NCBI RefSeq assembly: GCF_030733265.1
Contig: NZ_JASHJI010000017.1
Span: 62,001-126,000, forward strand
DNA from: Roseibium sp. MMSF_3412
GTDB lineage: Bacteria > Pseudomonadota > Alphaproteobacteria > Rhizobiales > Stappiaceae
Length of the DNA: 64,000 nucleotides
Direction of reading: 5' to 3'
The notes beneath the pieces were generated by a model. The model saw nothing but the letters and a program-made list of their open reading frames with translations. It did not search any database and had not been told where the DNA came from. Of the stretch, positions 1-9,083 are shown one piece after another. Each line of letters begins with the position of its first letter. Within the stretch, counting starts at the first letter, position 1. The position numbers were made by a program, and so were the translations under genes.

Positions 1-137
1 CTGCCATCCGGCAGGCCCCCGGCGGGGCGTTTTTTGGCACCGGCCCAGATGCTCTCGGGGATTTCCGAAGCGCCGGACGGCAGCGACAAAAGGAACAGGC
101 ATGCAACGAAGCATGCAAGTGTGGACAGGATTTTCAA
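1..137 (-). CDS. Secreted protein, N-terminal part only (runs off the left edge)
   Basis: A TTG codon at 137 opens a frame that stays open to position 1. It encodes a signal peptide: a short basic start (MKIL), then a hydrophobic stretch (LACFVACLFLLSLPSGAS). The following residues are EIPESIWAGAKKRPAGG. A Shine-Dalgarno-like AGGAGTG overlaps the stop codon of the upstream regulator gene, suggesting translational coupling. Only 45 residues are visible, so the mature function cannot be named. The TTG start is inferred from the signal peptide and ribosome site. Confidence 0.6.
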   Translation of the reverse strand, partial: MKILSTLACFVACLFLLSLPSGASEIPESIWAGAKKRPAGGLPDG

Positions 138-146
138 GAAACACTC

Positions 147-953
147 CTATTCGGCGGCATCCAGATCCCGGGGCGGTTTGGCTGCGGACAGCAGGCAGTT
201 TTCCGTCGCGGCGTCCATCGGGACCATAAGCTCGATCGTCATGCCTTCGACCACCGCGTCCTGAACCGAGGCGAGTTGCCCCAGCATGGAGGTCAGCCGC
301 AGCCGGCTTCCGTCGGGACCGAGAACCTCGACGGGCACGAACACCGGCACGTCTTCGCGGAACGTTTCGTCCAGACCGTCGAGCAATCCGCTCGCATGTG
401 CCTGATCCAGCAGATCGGCAAGTTCGGGATCGTCCGCCGCTTCGCGGTAAAGACGCGCTGCGAAGATGGGCGCTGCTTCCTGCCAGTTCAGGATGCGTTC
501 GCGAAACTGCTGCGACAGGAATATGCGGAACATGTTCGGCGGTTCGTTCTGATCTCCGATCACACCGGCCAGAAACTGCTTGCCGGGCAGGTTGTGACGC
601 AGAATGGTCCAGCGCTTGTCGAGAACGAAAGCGGGGAAGGGCCAGTTTGCCAGAAGGCGGTTTTCAATCAGGTTCAACGCCTCCTGGACATCAGCTGAGT
701 CCTCCGCGCGGCGTTTGTAGGGGCTGGCGAAACCGGCAGTTTCATAAAGTACATGCGCCCGTGTAACCGGTAACCCGAGTTCGCGCTCGATCCGCTGGAT
801 CATGTAGCGGCTTGGCTGCGCGCGGCCGGTCTCAAGGAAGGAGACATGTCGCTGTGTCGAGCCGATCCGGCCGGCAAGGTTCGCCTGGCTCATGCCACGT
901 TCGCTGCGAATGGATTTGAGGGAAGTACCGAAGGCAGAGCCGTGTGCGTTCAT
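147..953 (-). CDS. XRE-family transcriptional regulator with MmyB-like ligand-binding domain
   Basis: This 268-residue protein has an N-terminal helix-turn-helix at about residues 10-60; the recognition region includes MSQANLAGRIGSTQRHVSF. The rest (about 95-250) has the layout of the MmyB-like domain found in XRE regulators that bind a small hydrophobic ligand, with aromatic-rich WPFPAFVLDKRW. The gene is divergent from a MAPEG-type membrane gene. A perfect palindrome lies between them, so it probably controls itself and that neighbour (inference). A short secreted-protein gene follows with an overlapping ribosome site. The family call is firm; ligand and targets are unknown. Confidence 0.88.
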   Translation of the reverse strand: MNAHGSAFGTSLKSIRSERGMSQANLAGRIGSTQRHVSFLETGRAQPSRYMIQRIERELGLPVTRAHVLYETAGFASPYKRRAEDSADVQEALNLIENRLLANWPFPAFVLDKRWTILRHNLPGKQFLAGVIGDQNEPPNMFRIFLSQQFRERILNWQEAAPIFAARLYREAADDPELADLLDQAHASGLLDGLDETFREDVPVFVPVEVLGPDGSRLRLTSMLGQLASVQDAVVEGMTIELMVPMDAATENCLLSAAKPPRDLDAAE

Positions 954-976
954 GTTCGGGTCCGTGCACCGTTTCT

Positions 977-993
977 ATTCCCTGCAAGGGAAT
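977..993. promoter_or_regulatory. Candidate operator palindrome between the XRE and MAPEG genes
   Basis: ATTCCCT-GCA-AGGGAAT is a perfect 7-bp inverted repeat with a 3-bp spacer. It sits 24 bp upstream of the XRE start and 70 bp upstream of the MAPEG start. A possible -35 element (TTGCTG, 993-998) facing the MAPEG gene overlaps its right edge. Operator function is inferred from symmetry and position. Confidence 0.5.
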
Positions 994-1062
994 TGCTGAG
1001 ACTGGCGAAAAATCTAGGCTTCCGGCGACGTTCAATCAACACACGAACGCTGGAGCAGTTTC

Positions 1063-1449
1063 ATGACTACCTGGATCCTCGCCGTTCTGGCTCTTTACCT
1101 CGTCCAGATCTACGCAACCGCGCTTTTCTACCTGCCTTCTGTCAGCCTTTTCAAACTGGCGGGCGGGCGCGACGCGCTGCCGGACAAGGGCAGGCTCGGC
1201 CTGCGCGCAGACAAGGCGTTGGTGAACATGAAGGAAAACCTGCCTTTCTTTCTCGTTCCCGCGGTTCTGGCCTACGTCTTGCCAAATACGGATATGGGGA
1301 TGGCCATTTTGGGCGCCCAGATGTTCTTCTGGGGGCGTCTCGCCTACATTCCCGCCTATGTGACAGGCATTCCCGGACCGCGTTCGATCGCTTACGGCAT
1401 CGCGTTCGTCGGCAACATCATTACCGTCGCAGCGCTGTTCGGAGGATGA
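1063..1449 (+). CDS. MAPEG-family integral membrane protein
   Basis: The 128-residue protein has about four hydrophobic helices, the size and topology of bacterial MAPEG proteins (membrane-associated, eicosanoid/glutathione metabolism superfamily). After the first helix comes the polar segment GRDALPDKGRLGLRADKALVNMKENLPFF. Its R-A-x-x-A-L-x-N-x-x-E-N-L-P-x-F pattern is the typical MAPEG motif supplying glutathione or lipid contacts. Substrate cannot be assigned. The ATG has GGAGCAG just upstream. It is divergent from the XRE regulator and probably under its control. Confidence 0.85.
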   Translation: MTTWILAVLALYLVQIYATALFYLPSVSLFKLAGGRDALPDKGRLGLRADKALVNMKENLPFFLVPAVLAYVLPNTDMGMAILGAQMFFWGRLAYIPAYVTGIPGPRSIAYGIAFVGNIITVAALFGG

Positions 1450-1518
1450 CGGGCACTTGCAAAACACGCTTGAAACATATGGCTTCCGAGCGAAGACCGG
1501 CTTCGGCCGGAAGCCGGT

Positions 1519-1977
1519 TCAGTCGTTTTTGTCCGCCTTTGCAGGTCTTCCACCGCCGTGAACGAAATTCATGGCGTGACCATTCAGACAGTATCTGAGG
1601 CCAGTCGGATGCGGGCCGTCGGGAAAGACATGGCCAAGATGCGCATCGCACTGATTGCAGCGAATTTCGGTGCGCACCATTCCATGAGACTTGTCTTCAA
1701 GTTCCCGGATCGCTTCCGGGTGCACCGATTCAAAAAAGCTCGGCCAGCCACAGCCGGCGTCGAACTTGGTGTCCGACATGAACAGGGGGGCATCGCAACA
1801 GATGCAGTCATACCGCCCAACAAGCTTGTTGTCCCAGTAAGGACCGGTAAACGGACGTTCGGTTCCGGACTGGCGCGTGACGTAAAACTGCTCCGCTGTC
1901 AGCTGGTTCATCCATTCAGCGGTCGTCTTTCTCACCTTGGGCGCTTTGTCTTCCGTTTGGGTGATGTCGTCGCTCAT
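1519..1977 (-). CDS. msrB: Peptide-methionine (R)-S-oxide reductase MsrB
   Basis: This enzyme reduces the R epimer of methionine sulfoxide in proteins, using thioredoxin. The 152-residue protein shows the full MsrB signature: zinc-binding C58-x2-C61 and C107-x2-C110, the GCGWPSF loop with possible recycling C76, and catalytic C130 in RYCLN. The usual size is about 140-150 residues. There is no signal peptide, so a cytoplasmic repair role is expected. It lies directly downstream of the GGDEF-like gene on the same strand with an 81-bp gap. Confidence 0.95.
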   Translation of the reverse strand: MSDDITQTEDKAPKVRKTTAEWMNQLTAEQFYVTRQSGTERPFTGPYWDNKLVGRYDCICCDAPLFMSDTKFDAGCGWPSFFESVHPEAIRELEDKSHGMVRTEIRCNQCDAHLGHVFPDGPHPTGLRYCLNGHAMNFVHGGGRPAKADKND

Positions 1978-2058
1978 ACTGAACTTCCCGATTTTTCCTT
2001 GGTTCGCGATAACATAGGTGGCAGCGCCAAAAGCTCAAGAAACATCGACGGTTCGTGA

Positions 2059-3045
2059 TTAGCGCGTCAGCGTCTTCATGAGAGTCTTGACCCGGTTCCC
2101 GCCTTCCTGGCGTGCCTCGAATACGCAGGTTTCCGCCGCGGACAGAATAAATTCGTGGCTTTCGGATATCCCGTTCTGCTCTGCAACAGTACAGACAGCG
2201 CCGACAGACGCAGTCACGACGCCGTCGCGCGAGCCATCGGGAATGGCCAGATCCTCGATGGCGACCTGGATATAAGCGCTGATCGTTTCGGCTCCCATCC
2301 CGTGGGTTCTGGGAAGCAAAAGCGAAAACTCCGCGGTTGCCGTGCGCGCGGCGATATCGGCCGGCCTTCTTGCGGTTTCCTTCAGTGTTTGCGCCACCTT
2401 CACCAGACACTCTTCCGCTGCCTGGTTTCCGGTTTTTTCAACAAGTGCCTCGAAGCGGTCCAGCGTCACCTTGATGAGGCTTGTGTGCGTCTTTTCCCGA
2501 AGCGCAAGCGCCCATTCGCGCTTGAGACTGTCTTCAAATGCATTCCGATTGCAGAGCCCGGTCAGTGAATCGGTTTGCGAGGCGGCTTCAAGCAACCCCT
2601 CCAACTCGCGCACTCTTGCAATGTTCTTGAAAAACAGGGCGAATGCGAACGCTTTGCCATCGGTATCGTTCAATATGTGCGCGGCAGCATGTACCCAAAC
2701 CGGGGTCCCGGTCGCAGAGCGCAGCAACAAATCCGCGTCCGGCAAATGTCCGTCCGGATCGCCATTGCCCGACAATATGCGATGAAGAGCACCGCCATCC
2801 TTGCCGGCAGCTTCAACCTGCACCAGGTCGCCGAGGTGTCCTTCGAGAAGATCGAGCGGCCAGCCGAAATGCGTTTCCGCAACCGGGGAGGCAAACAGGA
2901 GCGAACCTTCGAGGGACACAATGAGGACGGTGTCGCTGCCTAGTTTAACGATTTCGCCAAAGTCTATGCTGCGTGCGTGCTGCAGGTCATTCCCGGAAGA
3001 AGTCGTGTCTTTGTGGTCCAACGCCATAACTGCCTCGCTCAGCAA
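2059..3045 (-). CDS. PAS/GGDEF-like protein with degenerate active site
   Basis: The 328-residue protein has a PAS-like region at about 30-145 (start LGSDTVLIVSLEGSLLFAS). It then has a diguanylate-cyclase-like fold opened by TDSLTGLCNRNAF (158-170). Where GGDEF is expected there is A-T-A-E-F (236-240, within ARTATAEFSLLLP). The two glycines and the metal-binding Asp are lost, so cyclase activity is unlikely; it may bind nucleotide or act as a scaffold (inference). No membrane segment is visible. An alternative start is Met7. Confidence 0.8.
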   Translation of the reverse strand: MLSEAVMALDHKDTTSSGNDLQHARSIDFGEIVKLGSDTVLIVSLEGSLLFASPVAETHFGWPLDLLEGHLGDLVQVEAAGKDGGALHRILSGNGDPDGHLPDADLLLRSATGTPVWVHAAAHILNDTDGKAFAFALFFKNIARVRELEGLLEAASQTDSLTGLCNRNAFEDSLKREWALALREKTHTSLIKVTLDRFEALVEKTGNQAAEECLVKVAQTLKETARRPADIAARTATAEFSLLLPRTHGMGAETISAYIQVAIEDLAIPDGSRDGVVTASVGAVCTVAEQNGISESHEFILSAAETCVFEARQEGGNRVKTLMKTLTR

Positions 3046-3454
3046 CCGGTCGACAAACAGCCGCCCTTGGCCTTGCTCCTTCGAAAGGGAACGTTATTTG
3101 GACTTTGAAATCAAGTGGCAAGGATGACGAGGGGGTCGGGAACCAACGCACCGTAGGACTGTCTGATGCGGCGGGCGAGGGGAATGCAACTCTGGATACA
3201 GTCTACCTTGCCGCCTGACGTGGATGAAACCCTTGTCAGCTCCCGGATGTCGGCGAAAATCACAACCAAAGTCATGTCTGAGCGTTCCAAAGTGACTAAA
3301 GCGCAGAAAAATCCAATGAGAAATGCTTGAAGACACGCAATCATGAACCTAAGACATGTCATAAGTCTTCCGGCCCGCTATGATTTAGCGTCTGGGTGTT
3401 GATTCGAACCGGTCAACACAGGCCGTTTTATTAAAAATGTGACGAAAGATCGGT
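3046..3454. other. Intergenic region between GGDEF-like gene and mrp operon
   Basis: About 410 bp with no gene I can support. A minus-strand frame at 3111-3362 (83 codons) starts with hydrophobic residues, but it has no clear ribosome site and no recognisable family. The mrp promoter probably lies at the right end, which is AT-richer (3370-3450). I saw no terminator hairpin. Confidence 0.5.
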
Positions 3455-5851
3455 ATGACGCCTGCAGTGATCGACGACACGACTTTGTACGCCGTACTCG
3501 CCCCGTTTGCTGCCGCGGTCGTCGCCCCGTTCCTGACACGCTGGCTCAAGCATAACGCGGCCTGGCCACTGGCGCTGGTTCCGGCGCTCATATTCCTTCA
3601 TTTCGTGGGGTTCATCGGCCCAGTCTCCCAAGGTGAGACATTCGTTGCCGCGAAAGCCTGGGCGCCAAGCTATGGCGTCAACTTTTCGGTCTATGTCGAC
3701 GGCCTTTCAACGCTCTTCGGGCTGCTGATCTCAGGTATCGGCACCTTTATCATTCTCTATGCCGGCGGCTATCTCAAAGGACACCCGCAACAGGGAAGGT
3801 TCTTCTCGTTCCTGTTCCTGTTCATGGGGGCCATGCTCGGGCTGGTGCTTGGCAACAACCTGATTTCGCTTTTCATTTTCTGGGAACTGACCTCAATAAC
3901 GTCCTTCCTGCTGATCGGGTTCGACCATCTGAGGGCGGCATCGAGACGTGCGGCGATCCAGGCCCTGGTCGTTACCGGCGGCGGCGGTCTGGTACTGCTT
4001 GCAGGCTTCATCGTGATCATCTCGGCAACCGGCGAAATCGAGATGTCGGTGCTGCTTGCCTCTCCAGACATCATCAAGGACTCCGGCCTCTACCTGCCGA
4101 TCTTCCTGCTGGTGCTGGGCGGTGCATTCACGAAATCGGCGCAGTTTCCGTTCCATTTCTGGCTGCCGAACGCCATGGAAGCACCGACGCCTGTTTCCGC
4201 CTATCTGCATTCCGCGACAATGGTGAAGGCGGGTGTCTATCTTCTGATGCGCATGCACCCGTTGCTCGGCGACACGGTTCTCTGGACGACCGTGCTGCCC
4301 CTGTTCGGCGGCGTCACATTGCTCGTGGGAACGATCCTCGCCGTGCGTCAGACCGATCTGAAGCTGATGCTGGCCTACACCACGGTGGCCTCGCTAGGCC
4401 TTCTGGTGATGCTCACCGGGACGAGTTACGAAAAGGCTCTGGAAGGCGCGGTTCTCTATCTGCTGGCGCATTCGCTCTTCAAAGGGGCGCTGTTCATGGT
4501 GGCCGGGACCATCGATCACGAGGCGGGTACGCGAGACGTCACCAAACTCGGCGGTTTGCGCAGCTTGATGCCAATAACCTTCGCAGCGGCCTGTCTTGCT
4601 TCGCTCTCCATGGCCGGATTGCCGCCTTTCATCGGCTTCATCGCCAAGGAAATTCTCTACTACGGGACCTCCGACATCTCGGCGCTCGGCCAACTCGGCA
4701 TCATGGTGACGATCGTCGCTGTCGTCGGCAACGCCCTGATGCTCGTAATCGCGGCCGCGGTTGCCATCAAACCGTTCCTCGGCCCCGAGGTGGAAACACC
4801 CAAACACGCACATGAGGGGCCGGTTCTGCTTATTGCCGGTCCTGTCTTTCTTTCTGTCACCGGCGTTATCATGGCGCTGTTTGCGCACACCACCGGTGTC
4901 TGGTTCATCGGCCCGACCCTGTCTTCGCTTCTGGGCGAATTCACGCAGATCGACCTGCACCTGATCCCGACCAAAATCAATGCTCCGGTGATCCTGTCCT
5001 TCATCACGGTCGGTCTCGGGATTGCTCTCTTCACCCAACTAGACCGGATGCGCAGCATGATCGCGTCGGCGCTTGATGCGATCGGTTGGGGGCCGGACAA
5101 GGGGTTCGACCAGGCGGTGAGCGGGATCGTATCCCTCGCCACCGCGGTTACACGCGTGCTTCAGACCGGCAAGATGCAGACCTACATGCTGCTGACCTTT
5201 GTCTTCACGGCGCTCGCCGTTCTGCTTCCGGGGTATCTGTCCGGCAGCTTCCCGGCGCTTCCCAAGCTTCCGGAGTACCGCTTCTACGAGTGGGGCATTC
5301 TCTTGATCGCGGTTCTCGGTCTGATCGCCGTCCTCATTGCGAAAACGCGTCTGACGGCAATTGTATCGCTGGGCGTCCAGGGCTTCGCTGTCGCGCTGAT
5401 TTTCATGATGTTCGGCGCACCGGACCTGTCTTTCACCCAGTTCATGGTGGAAACGCTGTCGGTGGTCATTCTTGCTCTGGTGATGACGCGCCTCAATCTG
5501 TCGCCCCGCGATCACAGGTCTCTTGCATCAAGCGTCGTGACCGGTGTGGTGGCGGTGGCGGTCGGGCTCGGGCTCATGCTGACGCTGCTGGCAATCACCC
5601 AGCAGCCGTTTGACAGCAGGCTCTCCGAATTCTTCACTGAATTCAGCCGGTCCATCGCGCATGGGCGGAACATCGTGAACGTGATCCTTGTCGACTTCCG
5701 CGGCTTCGATACGCTCGGGGAAATCGCGGTTGTGGTTCTGGCGGGGCTGTGTGTCCTGGCGCTGATCCGCATCAAGACCAGACCGTCCGACGAGGCATTG
5801 GCCAAATCGACAGCTGGTCAGGCCGAGAAACAAACCGTGGAGGCGCGCTGA
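3455..5851 (+). CDS. mrpA: Mrp-type Na+/H+ antiporter subunit A
   Basis: Largest subunit of the seven-protein Mrp complex, which exchanges cytoplasmic Na+ (or K+) for protons at the inner membrane. The 798-residue protein has the NuoL-like core of about 14 helices, with FWELTSITSFLLIGF and KSAQFPFHFWLPNAMEAPTPVSAYLHS. At the C-terminus are helices related to MrpB/MbhD-E (ARFTQFMVETLSVVILAL-like segment near 665-690). Length matches standard MrpA (about 770-800). It is first in the operon and its TGA overlaps the mrpB ATG. Confidence 0.96.
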   Translation: MTPAVIDDTTLYAVLAPFAAAVVAPFLTRWLKHNAAWPLALVPALIFLHFVGFIGPVSQGETFVAAKAWAPSYGVNFSVYVDGLSTLFGLLISGIGTFIILYAGGYLKGHPQQGRFFSFLFLFMGAMLGLVLGNNLISLFIFWELTSITSFLLIGFDHLRAASRRAAIQALVVTGGGGLVLLAGFIVIISATGEIEMSVLLASPDIIKDSGLYLPIFLLVLGGAFTKSAQFPFHFWLPNAMEAPTPVSAYLHSATMVKAGVYLLMRMHPLLGDTVLWTTVLPLFGGVTLLVGTILAVRQTDLKLMLAYTTVASLGLLVMLTGTSYEKALEGAVLYLLAHSLFKGALFMVAGTIDHEAGTRDVTKLGGLRSLMPITFAAACLASLSMAGLPPFIGFIAKEILYYGTSDISALGQLGIMVTIVAVVGNALMLVIAAAVAIKPFLGPEVETPKHAHEGPVLLIAGPVFLSVTGVIMALFAHTTGVWFIGPTLSSLLGEFTQIDLHLIPTKINAPVILSFITVGLGIALFTQLDRMRSMIASALDAIGWGPDKGFDQAVSGIVSLATAVTRVLQTGKMQTYMLLTFVFTALAVLLPGYLSGSFPALPKLPEYRFYEWGILLIAVLGLIAVLIAKTRLTAIVSLGVQGFAVALIFMMFGAPDLSFTQFMVETLSVVILALVMTRLNLSPRDHRSLASSVVTGVVAVAVGLGLMLTLLAITQQPFDSRLSEFFTEFSRSIAHGRNIVNVILVDFRGFDTLGEIAVVVLAGLCVLALIRIKTRPSDEALAKSTAGQAEKQTVEAR

Positions 5852-6270
5852 TGCGGACGGTTATCTTCCGGACAATCGCGCCTTACCTGGCTGCCCTGAT
5901 GGTCCTGTTTTCCATCTTCGTGCTCCTGCGCGGGCACAACGAACCCGGCGGCGGTTTCATCGGCGGGCTGATCGCGGCGTCCGCTCTGGCGATTTTCGGG
6001 ATCGCGTGCGGTGTGGCGTCTGTGCGCCGCGCCATTGTCTTTCACCCGATGAGCATTTCGGGCTTCGGGCTCTTCATCGGTGCGCTGGCGGGGGTCCTGT
6101 CCTTCTTCAAGAACCAGGCATTCATGACCAGCCAATGGCTGATCTTCGACCTGTTCGATGTCGAGATCGCGCTTTCAACGCCGCTTGTTTTCGACATTGG
6201 CGTCTATCTGGTTGTCGTCGGTGCGATCGGCTCCATTGCACTGGCACTGGAAGAAAGGGAGGCCGACTGA
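5851..6270 (+). CDS. mrpB: Mrp antiporter subunit B
   Basis: 139 residues with four hydrophobic helices and the conserved HNEPGGGFIGGL motif of MrpB/MnhB. The start is the ATG overlapping the mrpA stop (TGATG); a longer upstream reading frame inside mrpA has no support. It ends in another stop-start overlap with mrpC. The 4-bp style overlaps through the operon indicate translational coupling of subunits made in fixed ratio. Confidence 0.94.
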   Translation: MRTVIFRTIAPYLAALMVLFSIFVLLRGHNEPGGGFIGGLIAASALAIFGIACGVASVRRAIVFHPMSISGFGLFIGALAGVLSFFKNQAFMTSQWLIFDLFDVEIALSTPLVFDIGVYLVVVGAIGSIALALEEREAD

Positions 6271-6647
6271 TGGAAACCGGTGTCGCCATTCTGATCGGGC
6301 TTTTCTTTACCGTTGCCGTCTACCTGATGCTGTCGAAGCATCTGGTGAGGATTTTGCTCGGGATCGCGATCCTTGGAAACTCGGTCAATATGCTGATTTT
6401 CACGAACGGCCGCCTGACGCGGGAAATTCCGCCGCTGATCCCGTCCCATCTCTACACCCCGGAAACCGCGACCGCGAACCCGCTGCCGCAGGCACTGGTT
6501 CTGACCGCGATCGTGATTTCCTTTTCGTTTTTCGCATTCCTGCTGGTTCTGGCCTTCCGGGCCTACCAGGAACTGGGCACCGACGAAGTGAACAAGATGC
6601 GCGTCGCCGAACCTGAAAACGACCCAACTCCGCCACAAGGGTACTAA
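6270..6647 (+). CDS. mrpC: Mrp antiporter subunit C (NuoK-like)
   Basis: 125 residues, three helices, homologous to NuoK. The sequence VRILLGIAILGNSVNMLIF is the typical NuoK/MrpC second helix, and DPLPQALVLTAIVI-like NPLPQALVLTAIVIS marks the third. The ATG shares its A with the mrpB TGA. The C-terminal 25 residues are polar (EVNKMRVAEPENDPTPPQGY) and probably cytoplasmic. Confidence 0.94.
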   Translation: METGVAILIGLFFTVAVYLMLSKHLVRILLGIAILGNSVNMLIFTNGRLTREIPPLIPSHLYTPETATANPLPQALVLTAIVISFSFFAFLLVLAFRAYQELGTDEVNKMRVAEPENDPTPPQGY

Positions 6648-6652
6648 GCTTT

Positions 6653-8257
6653 ATGGCCGGTTCTTCTGTTTCCGTCGACTATGCCGAGGCAATGATCACC
6701 ACGCCGATTGCAGCGGGTGACTGGCTTATCGTCGCGCCGTCGCTGATCACGATGGTCGGCGGTGCCCTGTGTCTCATGCTTCGCAAAAACACGGATCTTC
6801 AGCCGAAACTCGGGGTCTTTCTGCTGGGTCTTCTTGTCCTGGCGAGCCTCGGGCTCTTGATCCGCGTTCTCGACCAGGGTGTCATTACCATGGTGATGGG
6901 CAACTGGCTGCCGCCGTTCGGCATTGCCGTCACCGCAGATCCCCTGGGTGCGACCCTGACCTTCATCGGCTCCGTCGTTGCCTTCTGCGCCGGTGTTTTC
7001 GCTATGCAGACAGTCAGCAGTTCCGGTCGAAGATACGGGTTTTATCCGTTTCTGCTTTTGCTGATGACCGGTGTCTGCGGGTCGTTTCTCACCGCCGACG
7101 TCTTCAACCTTTATGTCTGGTTCGAGGTCCTTCTGATTTCGTCCTACGGGTTGCTCATTCTTGGAAACGAGCGCATCCAGCTGGATGGGGCGGTGAAATA
7201 CGGGGTGCTCAATCTCGTCGGCACCAACCTTTTCCTCATCGCAACGGGCCTGCTCTACGGCATTTTCGGCACGCTCAACATGGCGGATATCGCGGTCAAG
7301 GTCGACGCACTCGACAATCCGGCTTCAGGCGCGCTGGCAACCGTTGCGGCGCTTTATTTCCTTGCCTTTGCCATGAAGGCGGCCGCCTTTCCGGTCAACT
7401 TCTGGCTTCCGGCTTCCTACCACACCCCCAATATTGTTGTTTCGGCGGTGTTTGCAGGGCTCCTGACCAAGGTGGGGGTCTATGCGCTGATCAGGATCTT
7501 TGTGCTGATCCTGCCCGCATCGCTCGAGTACATGGCGGATGTCATAGGCATCGTTGCGATCGCAACACTGATAACCGGCGCTCTCGGTGCCCTGGCGCAA
7601 AGCGAGATCCGGCGTCTGCTCGGCTATCTCGTGATCGCCGGTATCGGTTCCATGCTGGCCGGTCTTGCGATTGCCTCGAGCGGCACACAGGCAACACTCG
7701 CAATCTCAGGCGCAATCTTCTACGCGGTCCACTCGATCATCGTGATGACCGCGCTCTACATGGCCGCCGGCATCATGGGCATGATGGGAAGCTCCTTCAA
7801 TCTCCGCGAGCTCGGGGGGCTCTATCACAAGAGCGTTGCCTTCGCGGGCGTGTTCCTTGTGCTGGCATTCGCGGTTTCCGGTCTGCCGCCCTTCTCGGGA
7901 TTCTGGCCGAAGGTCATGCTGGTCGACGCGGCATTCCAGGGAGGCCGGTTCTGGCTGGGTGCGGCGATCCTCGTCAGCGGTTTCCTGACAACTCTCGCCA
8001 TGGGACGTGTCTGGATCTACGCGTTCTGGAGGGGAGGGCCCGAAGGCACGGCCGATGGGCAGAGCGTTGATGTGACCGGCGCAGCGGAAGGTCAATTGAG
8101 CAGCGGTGCACTCTGGCTCCCTCTGGGCGTGCTGACCGCTCTTGTGATCTATTTTGGTCTGCAGCCTGAGTGGATGATCGAGCTTGCCACGCAAGGTGCA
8201 AGCAGCGTGGTCGATCCGTTCGGGTATATCCGATCAGTTCTTGGAGAGCAGGGATGA
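6653..8257 (+). CDS. mrpD: Mrp antiporter subunit D (NuoN/M-like)
   Basis: 534-residue proton-channel subunit with about 14 helices. Conserved markers are WFEVLLISSYGLLIL (with the lone membrane Glu), FAMKAAAFPVNFWLPASYHTPN and GLPPFSGFWPK. The ATG is 5 bp after the mrpC stop; Met14 (MITTPIAAG) is an alternative start. The 3' end overlaps mrpE by 4 bp (ATGA). MrpA and MrpD form the ion-translocating core of the complex. Confidence 0.95.
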   Translation: MAGSSVSVDYAEAMITTPIAAGDWLIVAPSLITMVGGALCLMLRKNTDLQPKLGVFLLGLLVLASLGLLIRVLDQGVITMVMGNWLPPFGIAVTADPLGATLTFIGSVVAFCAGVFAMQTVSSSGRRYGFYPFLLLLMTGVCGSFLTADVFNLYVWFEVLLISSYGLLILGNERIQLDGAVKYGVLNLVGTNLFLIATGLLYGIFGTLNMADIAVKVDALDNPASGALATVAALYFLAFAMKAAAFPVNFWLPASYHTPNIVVSAVFAGLLTKVGVYALIRIFVLILPASLEYMADVIGIVAIATLITGALGALAQSEIRRLLGYLVIAGIGSMLAGLAIASSGTQATLAISGAIFYAVHSIIVMTALYMAAGIMGMMGSSFNLRELGGLYHKSVAFAGVFLVLAFAVSGLPPFSGFWPKVMLVDAAFQGGRFWLGAAILVSGFLTTLAMGRVWIYAFWRGGPEGTADGQSVDVTGAAEGQLSSGALWLPLGVLTALVIYFGLQPEWMIELATQGASSVVDPFGYIRSVLGEQG

Positions 8258-8730
8258 CGAGCCTCTTTCTCACAAATATCCTCATGGCCCTGGCCTGGGG
8301 CGCCGTCACCGGCAGTTTCTCGGAGATAAACCTGGCATTCGGATTTGTTCTGGGCTCGGGTGCCCTTTACCTGATCCGTGAGCAGGTCGGCACGTCTGCG
8401 TATTTCCGCAGGATCGGCAAGGCTGTCGGCCTTGCCGCGACGTTCGTCTACGAGCTGGTCCTGTCGGCATGGCGCGTCGCGATGATCGTGCTGCGGCCGA
8501 AAATCGAGCTGCAACCCGGCATTATCGCCCTTCCGCTGACCGTCGACACGGATTTTGAAATCACGATGCTTGCCAACCTGATCACGCTGACGCCGGGCAC
8601 GCTGTCGGTCGACGTTTCGGAGGATCGCAAGACACTCTTCATCCACTGCATTGATGTCCCGGATCCCCAGGCAACGATCGACGACATCAAGAACGGATTT
8701 GAACGCAAGATCATGGAGGCGTTCAGATGA
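8254..8730 (+). CDS. mrpE: Mrp antiporter subunit E
   Basis: 158 residues. N-terminal helices are followed by a cytoplasmic part with the MrpE hallmark TMLANLITLTPGTLSVDVS. The start is the ATG in the ATGA overlap with mrpD, preceded by GGAGAGCAGGG. MrpE is needed for assembly or stability of the complex in studied bacteria. Its 3' end overlaps mrpF by 4 bp. Confidence 0.93.
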   Translation: MTSLFLTNILMALAWGAVTGSFSEINLAFGFVLGSGALYLIREQVGTSAYFRRIGKAVGLAATFVYELVLSAWRVAMIVLRPKIELQPGIIALPLTVDTDFEITMLANLITLTPGTLSVDVSEDRKTLFIHCIDVPDPQATIDDIKNGFERKIMEAFR

Positions 8731-9083
8731 CCCCCTTCGAGCTATTCGCGTCACAGTTTCTCGACATCGCGGTCAACATCTCGCTCGGCATTCTGACCAT
8801 CTCGTTCATTGTCATCGTGTTCCGGACGGTGAAGGGACCGGGTCTGCCCGACCGTGTCGTGGCGCTGGACATGCTGGTCGCCGTCGGGATCGGTTTTATC
8901 GCGGCCATCGGTGTTTCGACCGGCATCTATCTTTACATTGACATTGCGATCACGCTGGGTCTGGTCGGGTTTCTCGCGACCGTCGCCTTCGCGCGTTTCA
9001 TTCTCAATCGTGGAACGGCAGGTGACGAAACTATCATGGACGAGGTTGAGGAAAGCATCAAACGCAGGGAGGCGGGGCAATGA
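8727..9083 (+). CDS. mrpF: Mrp antiporter subunit F
   Basis: 118 residues with three helices and the family motif RTVKGPGLPDRVVALDML. The family is related to small bile-acid/sodium transport proteins. The C-terminal tail (DETIMDEVEESIKRREAGQ) is charged and longer than in many MrpF proteins. It starts in the ATGA overlap with mrpE and ends in the ATGA overlap with mrpG. Confidence 0.93.
   Translation: MTPFELFASQFLDIAVNISLGILTISFIVIVFRTVKGPGLPDRVVALDMLVAVGIGFIAAIGVSTGIYLYIDIAITLGLVGFLATVAFARFILNRGTAGDETIMDEVEESIKRREAGQ

Noticed and set aside
3111..3362. 83-codon minus-strand frame upstream of mrpA
   Set aside because: No clear ribosome site and no recognised family; left as intergenic.
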